From positions 1-53,541 of IMG/VR virus record IMGVR_UViG_3300031673_012906: 53,541 nt of DNA. One strand, given 5' to 3'. The number at the start of each line of letters is the position of its first letter. Position 1 is the first letter of the stretch. Below, piece by piece: positions 37,496-46,333 of this stretch. The stretch comes from a virus. The notes beneath the pieces are model-generated. The model was not told the DNA's origin. It did no database searches and saw only the letters and a list, made by a program, of their open reading frames with translations. The position numbers and the translations under genes were made by a program.

Positions 37496-38335
37496 TTAAT
37501 ATCCAAAATAGTTTTCTGTGGTCGCCAGTTTGAGTCCTTTGTCTTTCATTTCACTTACGAATTCTTCACCCTGTGGTGTAAAGTCCACAATACCGGGGAT
37601 AATTACAGGGCTGGAAGCGTCTGTCAAAAGTGTGAACTTCTTTAATTGATCTACATCAAATTGTTCAACTACATCACGCATGGTAGCTGCAACGCAGTGA
37701 GATAAAGCCTGTCCTGCAAATACTATTTCACAGTCATCTTCTTTTAGGATGTTGATCAATGCTTCGTTGAGCATGGTGTTTCTCTCACCGGGGCGAATAA
37801 CTTCCGCTTTAACAGCACTGTAGTGTTCAACAAATGGGTTGGAACCTTTTGTTATCATATTTGCTTTATGATATTTTCTTTCCCACTCATTGATGGCTTT
37901 TACAACGGGTTCCACCATACACCATCCCCAAGTACCAATGATACAGTGTTCGGGCCAAATCTGAACGTTGTATTTTTTACGTGGGTCATCTACCGTCTGG
38001 GTTTCCAGCTTTTCAGTATATTCCAATGCCCAAGATTGATATTTGGGATTGGCAGATCTAAACGCACCATCTAAAACAGATTGGTGGGATATTTGAGTTC
38101 CGGGGTCGGGGTGATTATTGTTTTCATCCAACCACCAAACACCGTGTCCAACGTGGATGACGCTGTGAGAATCCAAGGTACAGGTGATTTTTTTGAATTC
38201 CCCGTTATATTTTTCAATGAACTTTGCTGTGCGCTCACAGTCTTTTTCAGCATTTGCAACATAAAGTGCTGCCTTATTTGGTATGCAAAAATCATTCTGC
38301 ACATCAATCAAAAACAAGTGAATATTCTTATCCAT
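37496..38335 (-). CDS. pncA: Nicotinamidase (isochorismatase superfamily)
   Basis: 279 residues, longer than most PncA. Catalytic triad Asp11 (L-I-D-V-Q-N-D-F), Lys163 (T-K-G-S-N-P-F) and Cys214 (S-H-C-V-A-A-T), with zinc ligands Asp55, His57 and His64 (D-S-H-S-V-I-H-V-G-H). It hydrolyses nicotinamide to nicotinate. First gene of the operon reading left; AAGGAGTT precedes the ATG. A pair of TTATCA-type inverted repeats lies upstream. Confidence 0.92.
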   Translation of the reverse strand: MDKNIHLFLIDVQNDFCIPNKAALYVANAEKDCERTAKFIEKYNGEFKKITCTLDSHSVIHVGHGVWWLDENNNHPDPGTQISHQSVLDGAFRSANPKYQSWALEYTEKLETQTVDDPRKKYNVQIWPEHCIIGTWGWCMVEPVVKAINEWERKYHKANMITKGSNPFVEHYSAVKAEVIRPGERNTMLNEALINILKEDDCEIVFAGQALSHCVAATMRDVVEQFDVDQLKKFTLLTDASSPVIIPGIVDFTPQGEEFVSEMKDKGLKLATTENYFGY

Positions 38336-38369
38336 TTTTTAACTCCTTTTTATTGTTGTTGTACTTTTT

Positions 38370-38452
38370 ATCATTTTGATAATAAACCTATACAATTAAA
38401 TATAAACCTTTTTTTTCAAAAATGCAAACATTTTTTATCAAAATAATAAAAA
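38370..38452. promoter_or_regulatory. Two TTATCAAAAT-type inverted repeats upstream of pncA
   Basis: TTATCAAAATGATAA (minus strand, near 38371-38385) and TTATCAAAATAATAA (plus strand, near 38436-38450) lie in the 180-base gap before pncA. They may be operator sites, for instance for the NrtR-like protein. AT-rich background lowers confidence. Confidence 0.3.
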
Positions 38453-38515
38453 ATACTTGACTTAAGAGATAAATGGTGTTTTTGGATAAATTTCTAAGGG
38501 TATTTTATAATATTT

Positions 38516-40624
38516 TTATATTCTTAATTCTTTTGTTTTTAATAAGGAAGATCTTGAAATTACATTTTCCTGTTCTTGTTTAAAGAGATTCCGTTTGTAT
38601 CGTTCTATCAGCGGGTGATCATGTAATTGAGATTGACCGCTGAAATATTTTTTAAATATCTGTTCCGCTTCCTCATATGATTTAACTTTGAGTTGGGTAA
38701 AATCATTTATAGAAATTCCCATGCGGGGCATTGCTTTGATACAATTAGTGAATGCTTTTCTTTCTTTTATATTTTGGATGCGCTTCTTTAACAAATATTT
38801 TGCTAAATCATAAATTTCAGTTTTCCAAAGCGATTGGATTAAATGAAAATCTCCAACGTCTCCATGAAGCGTCCACAAACCAGTTAAAAAGTCAGTTTGA
38901 TTGACAGTTGAAATTACTTTACCTTTCTTTGTCTGTGCTAAATCGTATAGATATATCATCCTTATTCTGGCTTTAATATTAGCTGCCCGAATTTTAACTT
39001 CTAACGTGTTGTTTTTAATATTAAGATTATTTTCGTTTTTTAATCCTCTACAAAAAACTTTATAGTCAGTGGTTAAATCAACCTTTTGAAATCTTGTACA
39101 TAATAAACTTCCTATCATCTTGGCTAAAATTATATCTTTTTTATTATCATCTTCAATTACAAAACTTCTTCCCATTAAAGGAATCTTCATTTCACGGCAA
39201 ACTTTTCTACATAAAAAAGCAGTGACAGCACTATCAACATCGCCAGAAATTCCCAACACCAAAGATTTAAGTTTATTTGTGGTTATAAAATTTTTCAATT
39301 CAATTGTCATTGATTTTATTAGAAAATCAAAATTATTAAGATTTTTTGAAATAGTTATTTGTCGTTTCTTTCGTAAAAATGTTTCAACTTTTGGTGTTTC
39401 CGGTTCACTAACTTTTAAAATATCAAATATCAAATTCTTATCAAAAATTACTTTGTTATCAGTTAATGGTATAAGTTTTTGAAATTTTTTCCGTATGAAT
39501 TGTTTTAACTCTGTAGGAAATCTAAGTAACGGTTTTATGGTTTTATTTTCGTATAAAAAACCATTACTCGCCCTAATGAGAATATCATTGTTTCCGTGTA
39601 AATTAATCTCTTGGGGAGAAAAGTTGCTATTTCCGAAAATGAAAAATTCAGTAGATTTTTTAAACAATGTCATATCAAAAGCATCAAAAACATTGATGTT
39701 ATTTTTAAATAAATCTAAAAATTTAAATTCACATTTTGTGTTAGGTTGCCATATTAAAAATAATTCACGCTTTCCTTCTTCTGCTATTGATTTTGCTATG
39801 AGATAATCTCTTACTCTTTCACGTAATGTACCTTTAACATCGACATATAATTTGGCCCTTCTTCTGATACAGCTATAATAATTTGGTTTCATTTCTCTTA
39901 TTGAAAAATTCGCCAATTCATGGTCATCTTTTATTCCCCAAGGAACTCTTCTTAAAGATAGGTCTCTATTTTTTATCGTTAGTTCTAATAAATTATCTTT
40001 ATATTCTTCGCTGATGGTTTGATGTTTAACTCTTACAGTATCATCATGTGGTATATGGTTTAATGAATCAGGATATATATTTTTGCGTATTAATCCATTA
40101 TTTTCCAATCGTTCATATAAATCAGAATCATCCCATCCATAACACGTTAATCTTTCATCGTACCCCTGTACTTTAGTTAAATGTTCTCTAAACGCATAAA
40201 TAGCACCGTTCAAATGAATTTCATTTGTATCTCTTGCTAATTCCCATCTTCCTGTAAAAAAAGAATCCTTTTTTAATATAAATTTTTGAAAAAAGTTTTC
40301 GGTAAGTTTAATATCAGCGTCCAATTTTAAAATTTTATTTTTACTGGCAGCTTGTATTGCTAAATTATATGCATAAGAAAGAATCCAATCATCTTCCCCT
40401 TCCACCCTAAGTATGATAATCTGTTTCTTAGCTTTAAATTTATTTACTATTAGTTCTACGGGGCTATCTGAACTCCAATCAACAATAATTATTTCATCGA
40501 TGTTTGGATTATCTACCCATGTCTGTAATGATATTTCTAAATGGTCATTTCTATTTTTTATAGCATTTATAACGGAAACACCATTTTCAATTGGTTTTCC
40601 CAAAATATTACGTGTGTTATTCAT
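38516..40624 (-). CDS. Fusion: GT2 glycosyltransferase, degenerate fucosyltransferase-like segment, NadE-like domain
   Basis: 702 residues. Residues about 15-240 are a GT2 glycosyltransferase with I-I-V-D-W-S-S and the metal site L-D-A-D (about 98-101). Residues about 265-390 resemble the N-terminal half of the fucosyltransferase-like product of 40626. Residues about 445-690 are closely related to the NadE at 30603, including I-K-A-R-I-R-M and T-L-H-G-D-V-G-D. The PP-loop is S-G-D-V-D-S instead of S-G-G-x-D-S, and S-T-V-N-Q-T-D replaces S-T-D-N-F-T-E. The NadE-like part is therefore probably altered in activity, perhaps a regulatory or nucleotide-binding domain. Confidence 0.85.
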   Translation of the reverse strand: MNNTRNILGKPIENGVSVINAIKNRNDHLEISLQTWVDNPNIDEIIIVDWSSDSPVELIVNKFKAKKQIIILRVEGEDDWILSYAYNLAIQAASKNKILKLDADIKLTENFFQKFILKKDSFFTGRWELARDTNEIHLNGAIYAFREHLTKVQGYDERLTCYGWDDSDLYERLENNGLIRKNIYPDSLNHIPHDDTVRVKHQTISEEYKDNLLELTIKNRDLSLRRVPWGIKDDHELANFSIREMKPNYYSCIRRRAKLYVDVKGTLRERVRDYLIAKSIAEEGKRELFLIWQPNTKCEFKFLDLFKNNINVFDAFDMTLFKKSTEFFIFGNSNFSPQEINLHGNNDILIRASNGFLYENKTIKPLLRFPTELKQFIRKKFQKLIPLTDNKVIFDKNLIFDILKVSEPETPKVETFLRKKRQITISKNLNNFDFLIKSMTIELKNFITTNKLKSLVLGISGDVDSAVTAFLCRKVCREMKIPLMGRSFVIEDDNKKDIILAKMIGSLLCTRFQKVDLTTDYKVFCRGLKNENNLNIKNNTLEVKIRAANIKARIRMIYLYDLAQTKKGKVISTVNQTDFLTGLWTLHGDVGDFHLIQSLWKTEIYDLAKYLLKKRIQNIKERKAFTNCIKAMPRMGISINDFTQLKVKSYEEAEQIFKKYFSGQSQLHDHPLIERYKRNLFKQEQENVISRSSLLKTKELRI

Positions 40625-40625
40625 A

Positions 40626-41582
40626 TTATTTTAAAATTAATTTTATATCCCCAATTACATTAGCCACCCACGAAAATGTACTCCACGTTGTACCAAATAT
40701 TTTTTTAGTCCGTGAAAGACAATACATATCAGCTAACGCATCTATTTGACCACCCTTTACTTCATTATATTTTGATTCGTGGAATGATTTTAAATCATTC
40801 TCAATGATGTGATTTCTAAATCTTTTTTTGAAATTGTTGGATGTTCGCTTGCAATCAGTTGCCAGAAAAAACCTAGCATTCTTATTTTTTGAAATTATAT
40901 CCTCAATGATTTTTATAAAATAATTATCATCATGGGATTCCAAGTATTCTAAAGAATCTGGGTTTTTAGCATCCATCACATCACCTTTTCTGATGTGCAT
41001 GCCATACGTGTGTTTACTGTATTTAGAAACGCTGTGCTCTACCAATTGTTTAACATATTCATTAAGTTTTAAATTTCTTAATTCATAAATGAATTCGTTT
41101 TCTATTCCTAAGAACGTAGGCCATACAAGGTTTGATGTGATAATACTTAAGGGGAGATTGCAATTGTTTGCTAATTTAAAATTCCAAATATTGAAATTAT
41201 ATTTTTTTAAGTTAGCAACGACTTCCTTTCGATGAGTTCCTTCATTATATACATTACCTTCATTTTCTTCATATTGTTTACATTTACTTAACTGAATAAA
41301 ATCATTTAAGTTAATTGATTCTCCCCGGATTTTATTAAATTCTTTCTCAGTTATTAAGTTTTCTTCATTGGAAAAAAAGGAATTAAAATGTGTATCGTCA
41401 AACCCTATTGTTTTAGTCCAACAGAGAAGTAATTTTCTATTTAATTTCCCGGCCAACGCTTTATAAAAAGCATACGCTCTCATTCTATTACCTAAACCGT
41501 TAATTACTTTTATTGCTAAGTAATTATTTTTAGGATTTGGGGTTATATGGTAATCTTTGATTAGTGCATTTTTATTCATCAT
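40626..41582 (-). CDS. GT11/O-fucosyltransferase-like glycosyltransferase
   Basis: 318 residues. N-terminal G-L-G-N-R-M-R-A-Y-A-F (about 30-40), H-I-R-K-G-D-V (about 195-201) with the H-x-R-x-G-D nucleotide-binding motif, and a C-terminal D-A-L-A-D-M-Y-C-L-S-R-T (about 279-290) resemble GDP-fucose transferases. It probably adds a deoxysugar to a glycan. ATG doublet at the start; TATATT lies 5 bases before the first. Confidence 0.8.
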   Translation of the reverse strand: MMNKNALIKDYHITPNPKNNYLAIKVINGLGNRMRAYAFYKALAGKLNRKLLLCWTKTIGFDDTHFNSFFSNEENLITEKEFNKIRGESINLNDFIQLSKCKQYEENEGNVYNEGTHRKEVVANLKKYNFNIWNFKLANNCNLPLSIITSNLVWPTFLGIENEFIYELRNLKLNEYVKQLVEHSVSKYSKHTYGMHIRKGDVMDAKNPDSLEYLESHDDNYFIKIIEDIISKNKNARFFLATDCKRTSNNFKKRFRNHIIENDLKSFHESKYNEVKGGQIDALADMYCLSRTKKIFGTTWSTFSWVANVIGDIKLILK

Positions 41583-41587
41583 AAGAT

Positions 41588-41598
41588 AATATAAATAA
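41588..41598 (-). promoter_or_regulatory. TTATTTATATT element, 5 nt before a start codon
   Basis: Minus-strand TATATT, five bases, then ATG at 41582. Confidence 0.45.
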
Positions 41599-41632
41599 TT
41601 TTATCATTTATATTAAAACTTAATGAAAAATA

Positions 41633-42838
41633 TTAATGATTAATCTGAAAAACTTTTTTAACGTGAGTTTCATGTTCTGCGTCTTCACACATACCTTTAC
41701 CCTTGGAATCAGATATTTTAGCTACGGGGTTACCGTTGACTTCAACCAGTTTCATAACCATCTGTAGGGCGACATATAACGGCCCTAAATCGAAGCCTAA
41801 ATGAGTTCCTATGCCAAAGCTTAATTTGATTTGATTTCTGAATCTCTCGATCAATTTAAACATTAATTCAAATGTTACACTGTCACTGAATACAGCAGTT
41901 TTTGATGTTGGTGAAAGACCAAGTTGCTCATAATGATTTATCAATTTTTCGCACCACCAAAAAGGATCACCTGAATCATGCCGACAGCCATCAAATAACT
42001 TGGCAAAATACAAATCAAAATCTCTGAGAAAAGCATCGAAACCCACAACATCACTTAATGCAATTCCCAAACGACCACGATATACTTCTGACCATACCTG
42101 AAGCATATATTTAACACTGTCCTTGAGGTTAACGCCTTGCAAGCCCTGACCAAGCATCTCATATTCATGTGCCATCGTGCCAATATCAAGTAAATCGTGC
42201 TTCATTGAAAAATGTAAATTACTGGTTCCCACGAAACAATTTGAAGGAAAGCCAGCTTTTAATGCTAGTAGCATTTCTTCGTGCCAATCAAAACTTGGCC
42301 TTCTGCGAGTTACAAAATCAGCAAACGTAAACGTTGAAACATTTCTGAAAAAAGCATTCCCTTTTTTTATTTTATCATCCAACCGTCTACGACCTTCGGA
42401 ATAATCCATATTGGGATATTCATTGCGGGTATATACTTCTTGAGCAATACCCAGAACAAATGTTTCAAATGGGCTTGTGTATATAAGTGGGGAATCTGGC
42501 TGCGTACCGATATGTAAACGCCCTTCTTTTTCACGAATATCTATATAATCATAGTTTAATTTGAAATGTCGTAAAAATTCGATGAACGCCACGCTAAAAT
42601 AGGGGTTTCTTTCTTTAAGAAACCCAAGTTCTTTTGATTCCAACGAAAGTGAGCATAAATGTTTTACATGGTCTTTAATTTCATCCATGTATGGCAGTAA
42701 ATTATAAGAACTTCTGTTTTTAAATGAATACCTTGAAAGAACATTACTGAACCGGGAGAAAAACACATACAGCATGGTGTATTTATATTTATCTGTGTCT
42801 AAAAGACTATTGATGATGGGTTTATCAATTTTAGCCAT
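41633..42838 (-). CDS. pncB: Nicotinate phosphoribosyltransferase
   Basis: 401 residues, the length of E. coli PncB. Motifs: L-L-D-T-D-K-Y-K (12-19), F-A-D-F-V-T-R-R-R (about 171-179), G-T-S-N-L-H (about 204-209), G-T-M-A-H-E (about 220-225), R-H-D-S-G-D-P (about 284-290) and F-G-I-G-T-H-L (about 344-350). It makes NaMN from nicotinate, PRPP and ATP. NAMPT-like use of nicotinamide is possible but less likely because a nicotinamidase is encoded nearby. AAGGAGCGG precedes the ATG. Confidence 0.92.
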   Translation of the reverse strand: MAKIDKPIINSLLDTDKYKYTMLYVFFSRFSNVLSRYSFKNRSSYNLLPYMDEIKDHVKHLCSLSLESKELGFLKERNPYFSVAFIEFLRHFKLNYDYIDIREKEGRLHIGTQPDSPLIYTSPFETFVLGIAQEVYTRNEYPNMDYSEGRRRLDDKIKKGNAFFRNVSTFTFADFVTRRRPSFDWHEEMLLALKAGFPSNCFVGTSNLHFSMKHDLLDIGTMAHEYEMLGQGLQGVNLKDSVKYMLQVWSEVYRGRLGIALSDVVGFDAFLRDFDLYFAKLFDGCRHDSGDPFWWCEKLINHYEQLGLSPTSKTAVFSDSVTFELMFKLIERFRNQIKLSFGIGTHLGFDLGPLYVALQMVMKLVEVNGNPVAKISDSKGKGMCEDAEHETHVKKVFQINH

Positions 42839-42913
42839 ATCCGCTCCTTATAATATTTGATAGAATATAAAATATTTATATTTTTGGCGCAACGGAAATA
42901 TTTATTAATAATA

Positions 42914-42937
42914 AAAACAGCCCAATTAGGCTGTTTT
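42914..42937 (-). terminator. Hairpin terminator after the ribonucleotide reductase gene
   Basis: AAAACAGCC, loop TAATTG, GGCTGTTTT followed by T-rich sequence on the minus strand, 8 bases after the stop at 42945. Confidence 0.8.
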
Positions 42938-42944
42938 AATTAAT

Positions 42945-45539
42945 TTATGAACATCTGCTCCATTGACAAGAAGGACATTTCACGCAACTTTCTATAAATA
43001 CAAGCTGCTCTTTACATTGAGGACACGTAGAATGCTTTCCGGTAACTGGCGTACCATCTTTTATAAATTGCTTCAATAATCTTTTGATGTGAAATGAAAA
43101 AGATGATAGCGGGTAATTTCCTTGATCAAGAATATTCACGATTTCAATTCTGGGAATGTTATGGCGAAGGCAAAACCCAATTGTTCTGGCAATTCTGGTT
43201 ACATTAGTTTGCCCCTGACATTTTTCCCAATGTTCATCTATTAATGCTTTTGGAATACCATTGGATTTTGCCAACTTAAACATGGAATTTACGGTTTCAT
43301 CTGCTACTTCGTTACTTTCTTTACAATTGGTGCTCACGAATAGGGCGAATGGTTTTGTTAAATTTTTATCAGCGAATGCTATATTAACATACCATTTTTT
43401 ATGATTGTTATCATTAATGATGTAACCTTTGGAAAAATATTCATCTGGTAATTTGTATTTATCTTTTATAACATTACCATTTGCTTTCAAAAATATATTT
43501 TCAAGATATGCTCGTTCTTCCTGTATTTCTTCCTTCTTTTCAAGAACAGCAGCCATTGTACCAGCACGATAGGTGGTTATTCCTTTAATACCAGCCTTCC
43601 AAGCATCTAAATATACATGTTTAAATTCTTCGTATGAGTAATCTTTAGCAACGTTGATTGTTTTAGATGTACCCATGTCGGTATATCTGGAAATTATCTT
43701 TAATGTATCTATGTGTTCTTTTACGCTTAGTTCACTGGTGGATACAAACGTGCCTTTTTCTTCTAATTCGCTAATTCTTTCTTCAGAAAAATTATTTTCC
43801 ACAAATTCCCAACCATAATCTTTAACGAGGTTGTATTTTGTTAAACCCCTGTTCTTATCCATCTTATATGCTTGGTCTTCAAAAGATCCTTCAAGGAAAA
43901 AGTCTTCGGTGTCACCGTTTTTAATTGAGTTAAGTTTCATGTGTTTCGTTTCACACCATTCACCTGATTGAAGATTTGGGAACTTGAATCCTTTTTCTTT
44001 TAAAGCCTGTTGTTCTTTCTCCGAAACAATAGTCCAGCGAACGTATTCTTTTCCGAAGGGTACTGGTTCAATTCCACCAGATACACATTGAGCATACGTT
44101 GCATTGTTTCCAGTTGGAGCATTGGCACTTCTATGGCTGTTACGCATTTCTCCAATTTTTTCAATTTCTTGTTTTATATCTTTGCTAATGGGGAGATGTT
44201 TCCACCAGTATGTGTTGAAATATTTTTCTTTATCAAAATGCTTAAAGCTTCCCTTTTCTTTTCCTAAGTTAGCACTTGCCAGTAACTCAGTTTCAGATTT
44301 TGCTCTAAATATATCTTCAATTAATCTTAAAGATTCATCGGAACCAAAACGCACACCTAAAATGTAATGTAGGGAACCTAAACCCATAACACCAACACCG
44401 ATACGTCTTTTTTCTATCATCGACTTTTTATATTCTTCCAATGGGACTTTAGAAATATCATTGATGTTATCAGCAAATCTTACTGCAATACCAACAGCTT
44501 TCCTAAATTTATCATAATCAAAAGCATAATGGTCAGCATCGATTTTTACGATATACTTGACAACATTGAGTGAAAATAGGTTGCAGATTCCTGCTGCTGC
44601 CATGGGTATCTCTCCGCATGGATTAGTTGTAAATATTTTTTCAGCATATGTCAACGAGTTATATTTGTTAATAATGTCAAGAAACAATACTCCCGGATCA
44701 TTTCTTGTATACGTGGACTTCATTATTTTGTCCCATAAAAAGGTAGCATCCACTTTTTTGTATATGACTACGGGATACCCTTTACTTTCCCAATCCTCAA
44801 TATCACCAAACCATTCCGTCTTATAGTTCTTATGTTCGGTGTCTGGGAATTTCAGCTCCCATTTTTTGTTATTTTTAACAGCATCGATAAAGCCATTGGT
44901 GATACCAACGGAAAGATTAAATTTTTCTAATCTGTTTGGTATCAATTTTGCATCAATAAAATCTTCTATTTCTGGATGCCATATTTCCAGTACGCCCATT
45001 TGCGCACCTTTGCGTATTTTTATTTTTTCTTCAGGTTTGCGATCTCCCAGAACTTTGTTACTTCCTTTGGTTATGATCTCCGAAGACTTATCCCAGAGTT
45101 CCATGAATTTAAGTACGCCCGGAGTTCTAGCACCAATTCCCTTTATATATGTACCATTTGGACGCAACCAAGAAAAATTCATTCCATAACCACCCTCAGA
45201 CTTTAATGTAAGTGCTTGGGATTTCAGCATTTCATATATACCATTGATGCTATCAGCGTCTTGAAACTCCCCGCTGGTAGGCCCATGTACGAAACAATTT
45301 ATTAAACTTGTTCCCTCTCGCTTCTCTACGCCTAAATTGGATGTTATGCGTCCACCAGACACCCCTTTAAAGTCATCTAACAGCCATAAGAAGTCTTGAT
45401 ATACTTCGTCATGCTTGTTTTCCTTTTCAGGCTCTGATGCGCTCATTGCAAGTCTATTCCATAAATCTCTGTGTGTCTTTTCTTTTGGTGCTTTGTAATT
45501 GTCTCTCCATACTTCTCTTGAAATTTCCTGCAAGTGCAT
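42945..45539 (-). CDS. nrdJ: Adenosylcobalamin-dependent (class II) ribonucleotide reductase
   Basis: 864 residues. N-P-C-G-E-I-P (about 316-322) holds the active-site Cys and Glu, I-N-C-F-V-H-G-P (about 79-86) the redox Cys, and the C-terminus has a zinc ribbon (C-P-Q-C, then C-V-K-C-P-S-C) and the C-x4-C-like shuttle. No class I small subunit or class III glycyl-radical motif is present. It converts ribonucleotides to deoxyribonucleotides and depends on host or environmental B12. Leader has a 9-bp inverted repeat around the Shine-Dalgarno. Confidence 0.9.
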   Translation of the reverse strand: MHLQEISREVWRDNYKAPKEKTHRDLWNRLAMSASEPEKENKHDEVYQDFLWLLDDFKGVSGGRITSNLGVEKREGTSLINCFVHGPTSGEFQDADSINGIYEMLKSQALTLKSEGGYGMNFSWLRPNGTYIKGIGARTPGVLKFMELWDKSSEIITKGSNKVLGDRKPEEKIKIRKGAQMGVLEIWHPEIEDFIDAKLIPNRLEKFNLSVGITNGFIDAVKNNKKWELKFPDTEHKNYKTEWFGDIEDWESKGYPVVIYKKVDATFLWDKIMKSTYTRNDPGVLFLDIINKYNSLTYAEKIFTTNPCGEIPMAAAGICNLFSLNVVKYIVKIDADHYAFDYDKFRKAVGIAVRFADNINDISKVPLEEYKKSMIEKRRIGVGVMGLGSLHYILGVRFGSDESLRLIEDIFRAKSETELLASANLGKEKGSFKHFDKEKYFNTYWWKHLPISKDIKQEIEKIGEMRNSHRSANAPTGNNATYAQCVSGGIEPVPFGKEYVRWTIVSEKEQQALKEKGFKFPNLQSGEWCETKHMKLNSIKNGDTEDFFLEGSFEDQAYKMDKNRGLTKYNLVKDYGWEFVENNFSEERISELEEKGTFVSTSELSVKEHIDTLKIISRYTDMGTSKTINVAKDYSYEEFKHVYLDAWKAGIKGITTYRAGTMAAVLEKKEEIQEERAYLENIFLKANGNVIKDKYKLPDEYFSKGYIINDNNHKKWYVNIAFADKNLTKPFALFVSTNCKESNEVADETVNSMFKLAKSNGIPKALIDEHWEKCQGQTNVTRIARTIGFCLRHNIPRIEIVNILDQGNYPLSSFSFHIKRLLKQFIKDGTPVTGKHSTCPQCKEQLVFIESCVKCPSCQWSRCS

Positions 45540-45542
45540 AAA

Positions 45543-45599
45543 TTTGATACCTTATTTTATAATTAAATTAAAACTAAAACGTCTCTCATCGGTATCAAA
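45543..45599 (-). promoter_or_regulatory. Inverted repeat in the nrdJ leader
   Basis: TTTGATACC and GGTATCAAA, 39 bases apart, flank the leader; the proximal arm includes part of the AAGG Shine-Dalgarno. A TATATT at 45600-45605 would start the RNA at the distal arm, making a 5'-end hairpin. No cobalamin-riboswitch sequence is recognisable. Confidence 0.5.
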
Positions 45600-45656
45600 A
45601 ATATAAATCAATTTTGGGAAAAATGTTTCTTTATTTGAAAAAATATTTATATAAAA

Positions 45657-46238
45657 TTAATTGTTCGTTATAGAGTAAATAATGGCACATATTCCAAATG
45701 ATAGGAAGGTAATAATTATAATTTTATTAAAATGTTTAGCCTTAGCACGTATGTTATCTTCGGCTTTTTCACTCCATACAAATGAAAATTTAATGGTATT
45801 AAATTCGTCTAACGTGACGGTATAGGGGTGTTGGTATTCGAGATAAATTTTAAATCGGAAAATATCTCTTACATCAGGTTTGAATCCGGTTACGTCTTTA
45901 TTTAAATCGTATGTTGTTTCTTCAACCTTAGTTGTAATGATTGGATACTCAACTATACTATCAATTAAACTTTCACCTATTTTTATATCATAAAATTCAA
46001 GTACAACAACGTTGTTAAGCGTGTCATAATAATCTATATAAGCAGTTGGAATACTTGAGAATATGAAAATAAGTTCGATGCGTTTATTTTCTAATCCATA
46101 AATCCTATCTACATAAACGCCTTCAAATTTTCTTGATAGTGCCATTGATGTGTTTGTTCTTGTATTGGCATCCTCAAACACGTCAGCTAATATCGTTGAC
46201 AGACACAAAAATAGCACTATTTTTATCAGAAAATTCAT
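45657..46238 (-). CDS. Predicted exported protein with C-terminal membrane helix
   Basis: 193 residues. N-terminal signal peptide (about 1-18) with an A-D cleavage site, a beta-rich extracytoplasmic domain and a C-terminal helix (about 170-190). Preceded by TATAAACT and TAGGAG. Envelope-located; function unknown. Confidence 0.65.
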   Translation of the reverse strand: MNFLIKIVLFLCLSTILADVFEDANTRTNTSMALSRKFEGVYVDRIYGLENKRIELIFIFSSIPTAYIDYYDTLNNVVVLEFYDIKIGESLIDSIVEYPIITTKVEETTYDLNKDVTGFKPDVRDIFRFKIYLEYQHPYTVTLDEFNTIKFSFVWSEKAEDNIRAKAKHFNKIIIITFLSFGICAIIYSITNN

Positions 46239-46288
46239 GATTGTTAAAAGGTGGTAATATTAAATACCACGGCTTCTCTCCTATATAC

Positions 46289-46296
46289 AGTTTATA
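46289..46296 (-). promoter_or_regulatory. TATAAACT late-promoter-like element
   Basis: Sense-oriented TATAAACT about 50 bases before the ATG at 46238. Confidence 0.4.
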
Positions 46297-46333
46297 TATA
46301 AGAGTTTTATAAAGGTGAATTTTCTTTTAGGTA

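Noticed and set aside
43000-45500. Plus-strand open frames opposite the ribonucleotide reductase and other large genes
   Set aside because: They lack Shine-Dalgarno sites and promoters and are antisense shadows of a clear gene.
4258-45610. Reading the plus-strand TATAAATA inside the minus-strand elements as T4 late promoters for plus-strand genes
   Set aside because: At most sites no plus-strand gene follows, whereas the minus-strand TATATT sits at a fixed distance before a start codon.
45540-45657. Cobalamin riboswitch upstream of the class II reductase
   Set aside because: No conserved B12-box sequence is visible in the 118-base gap.
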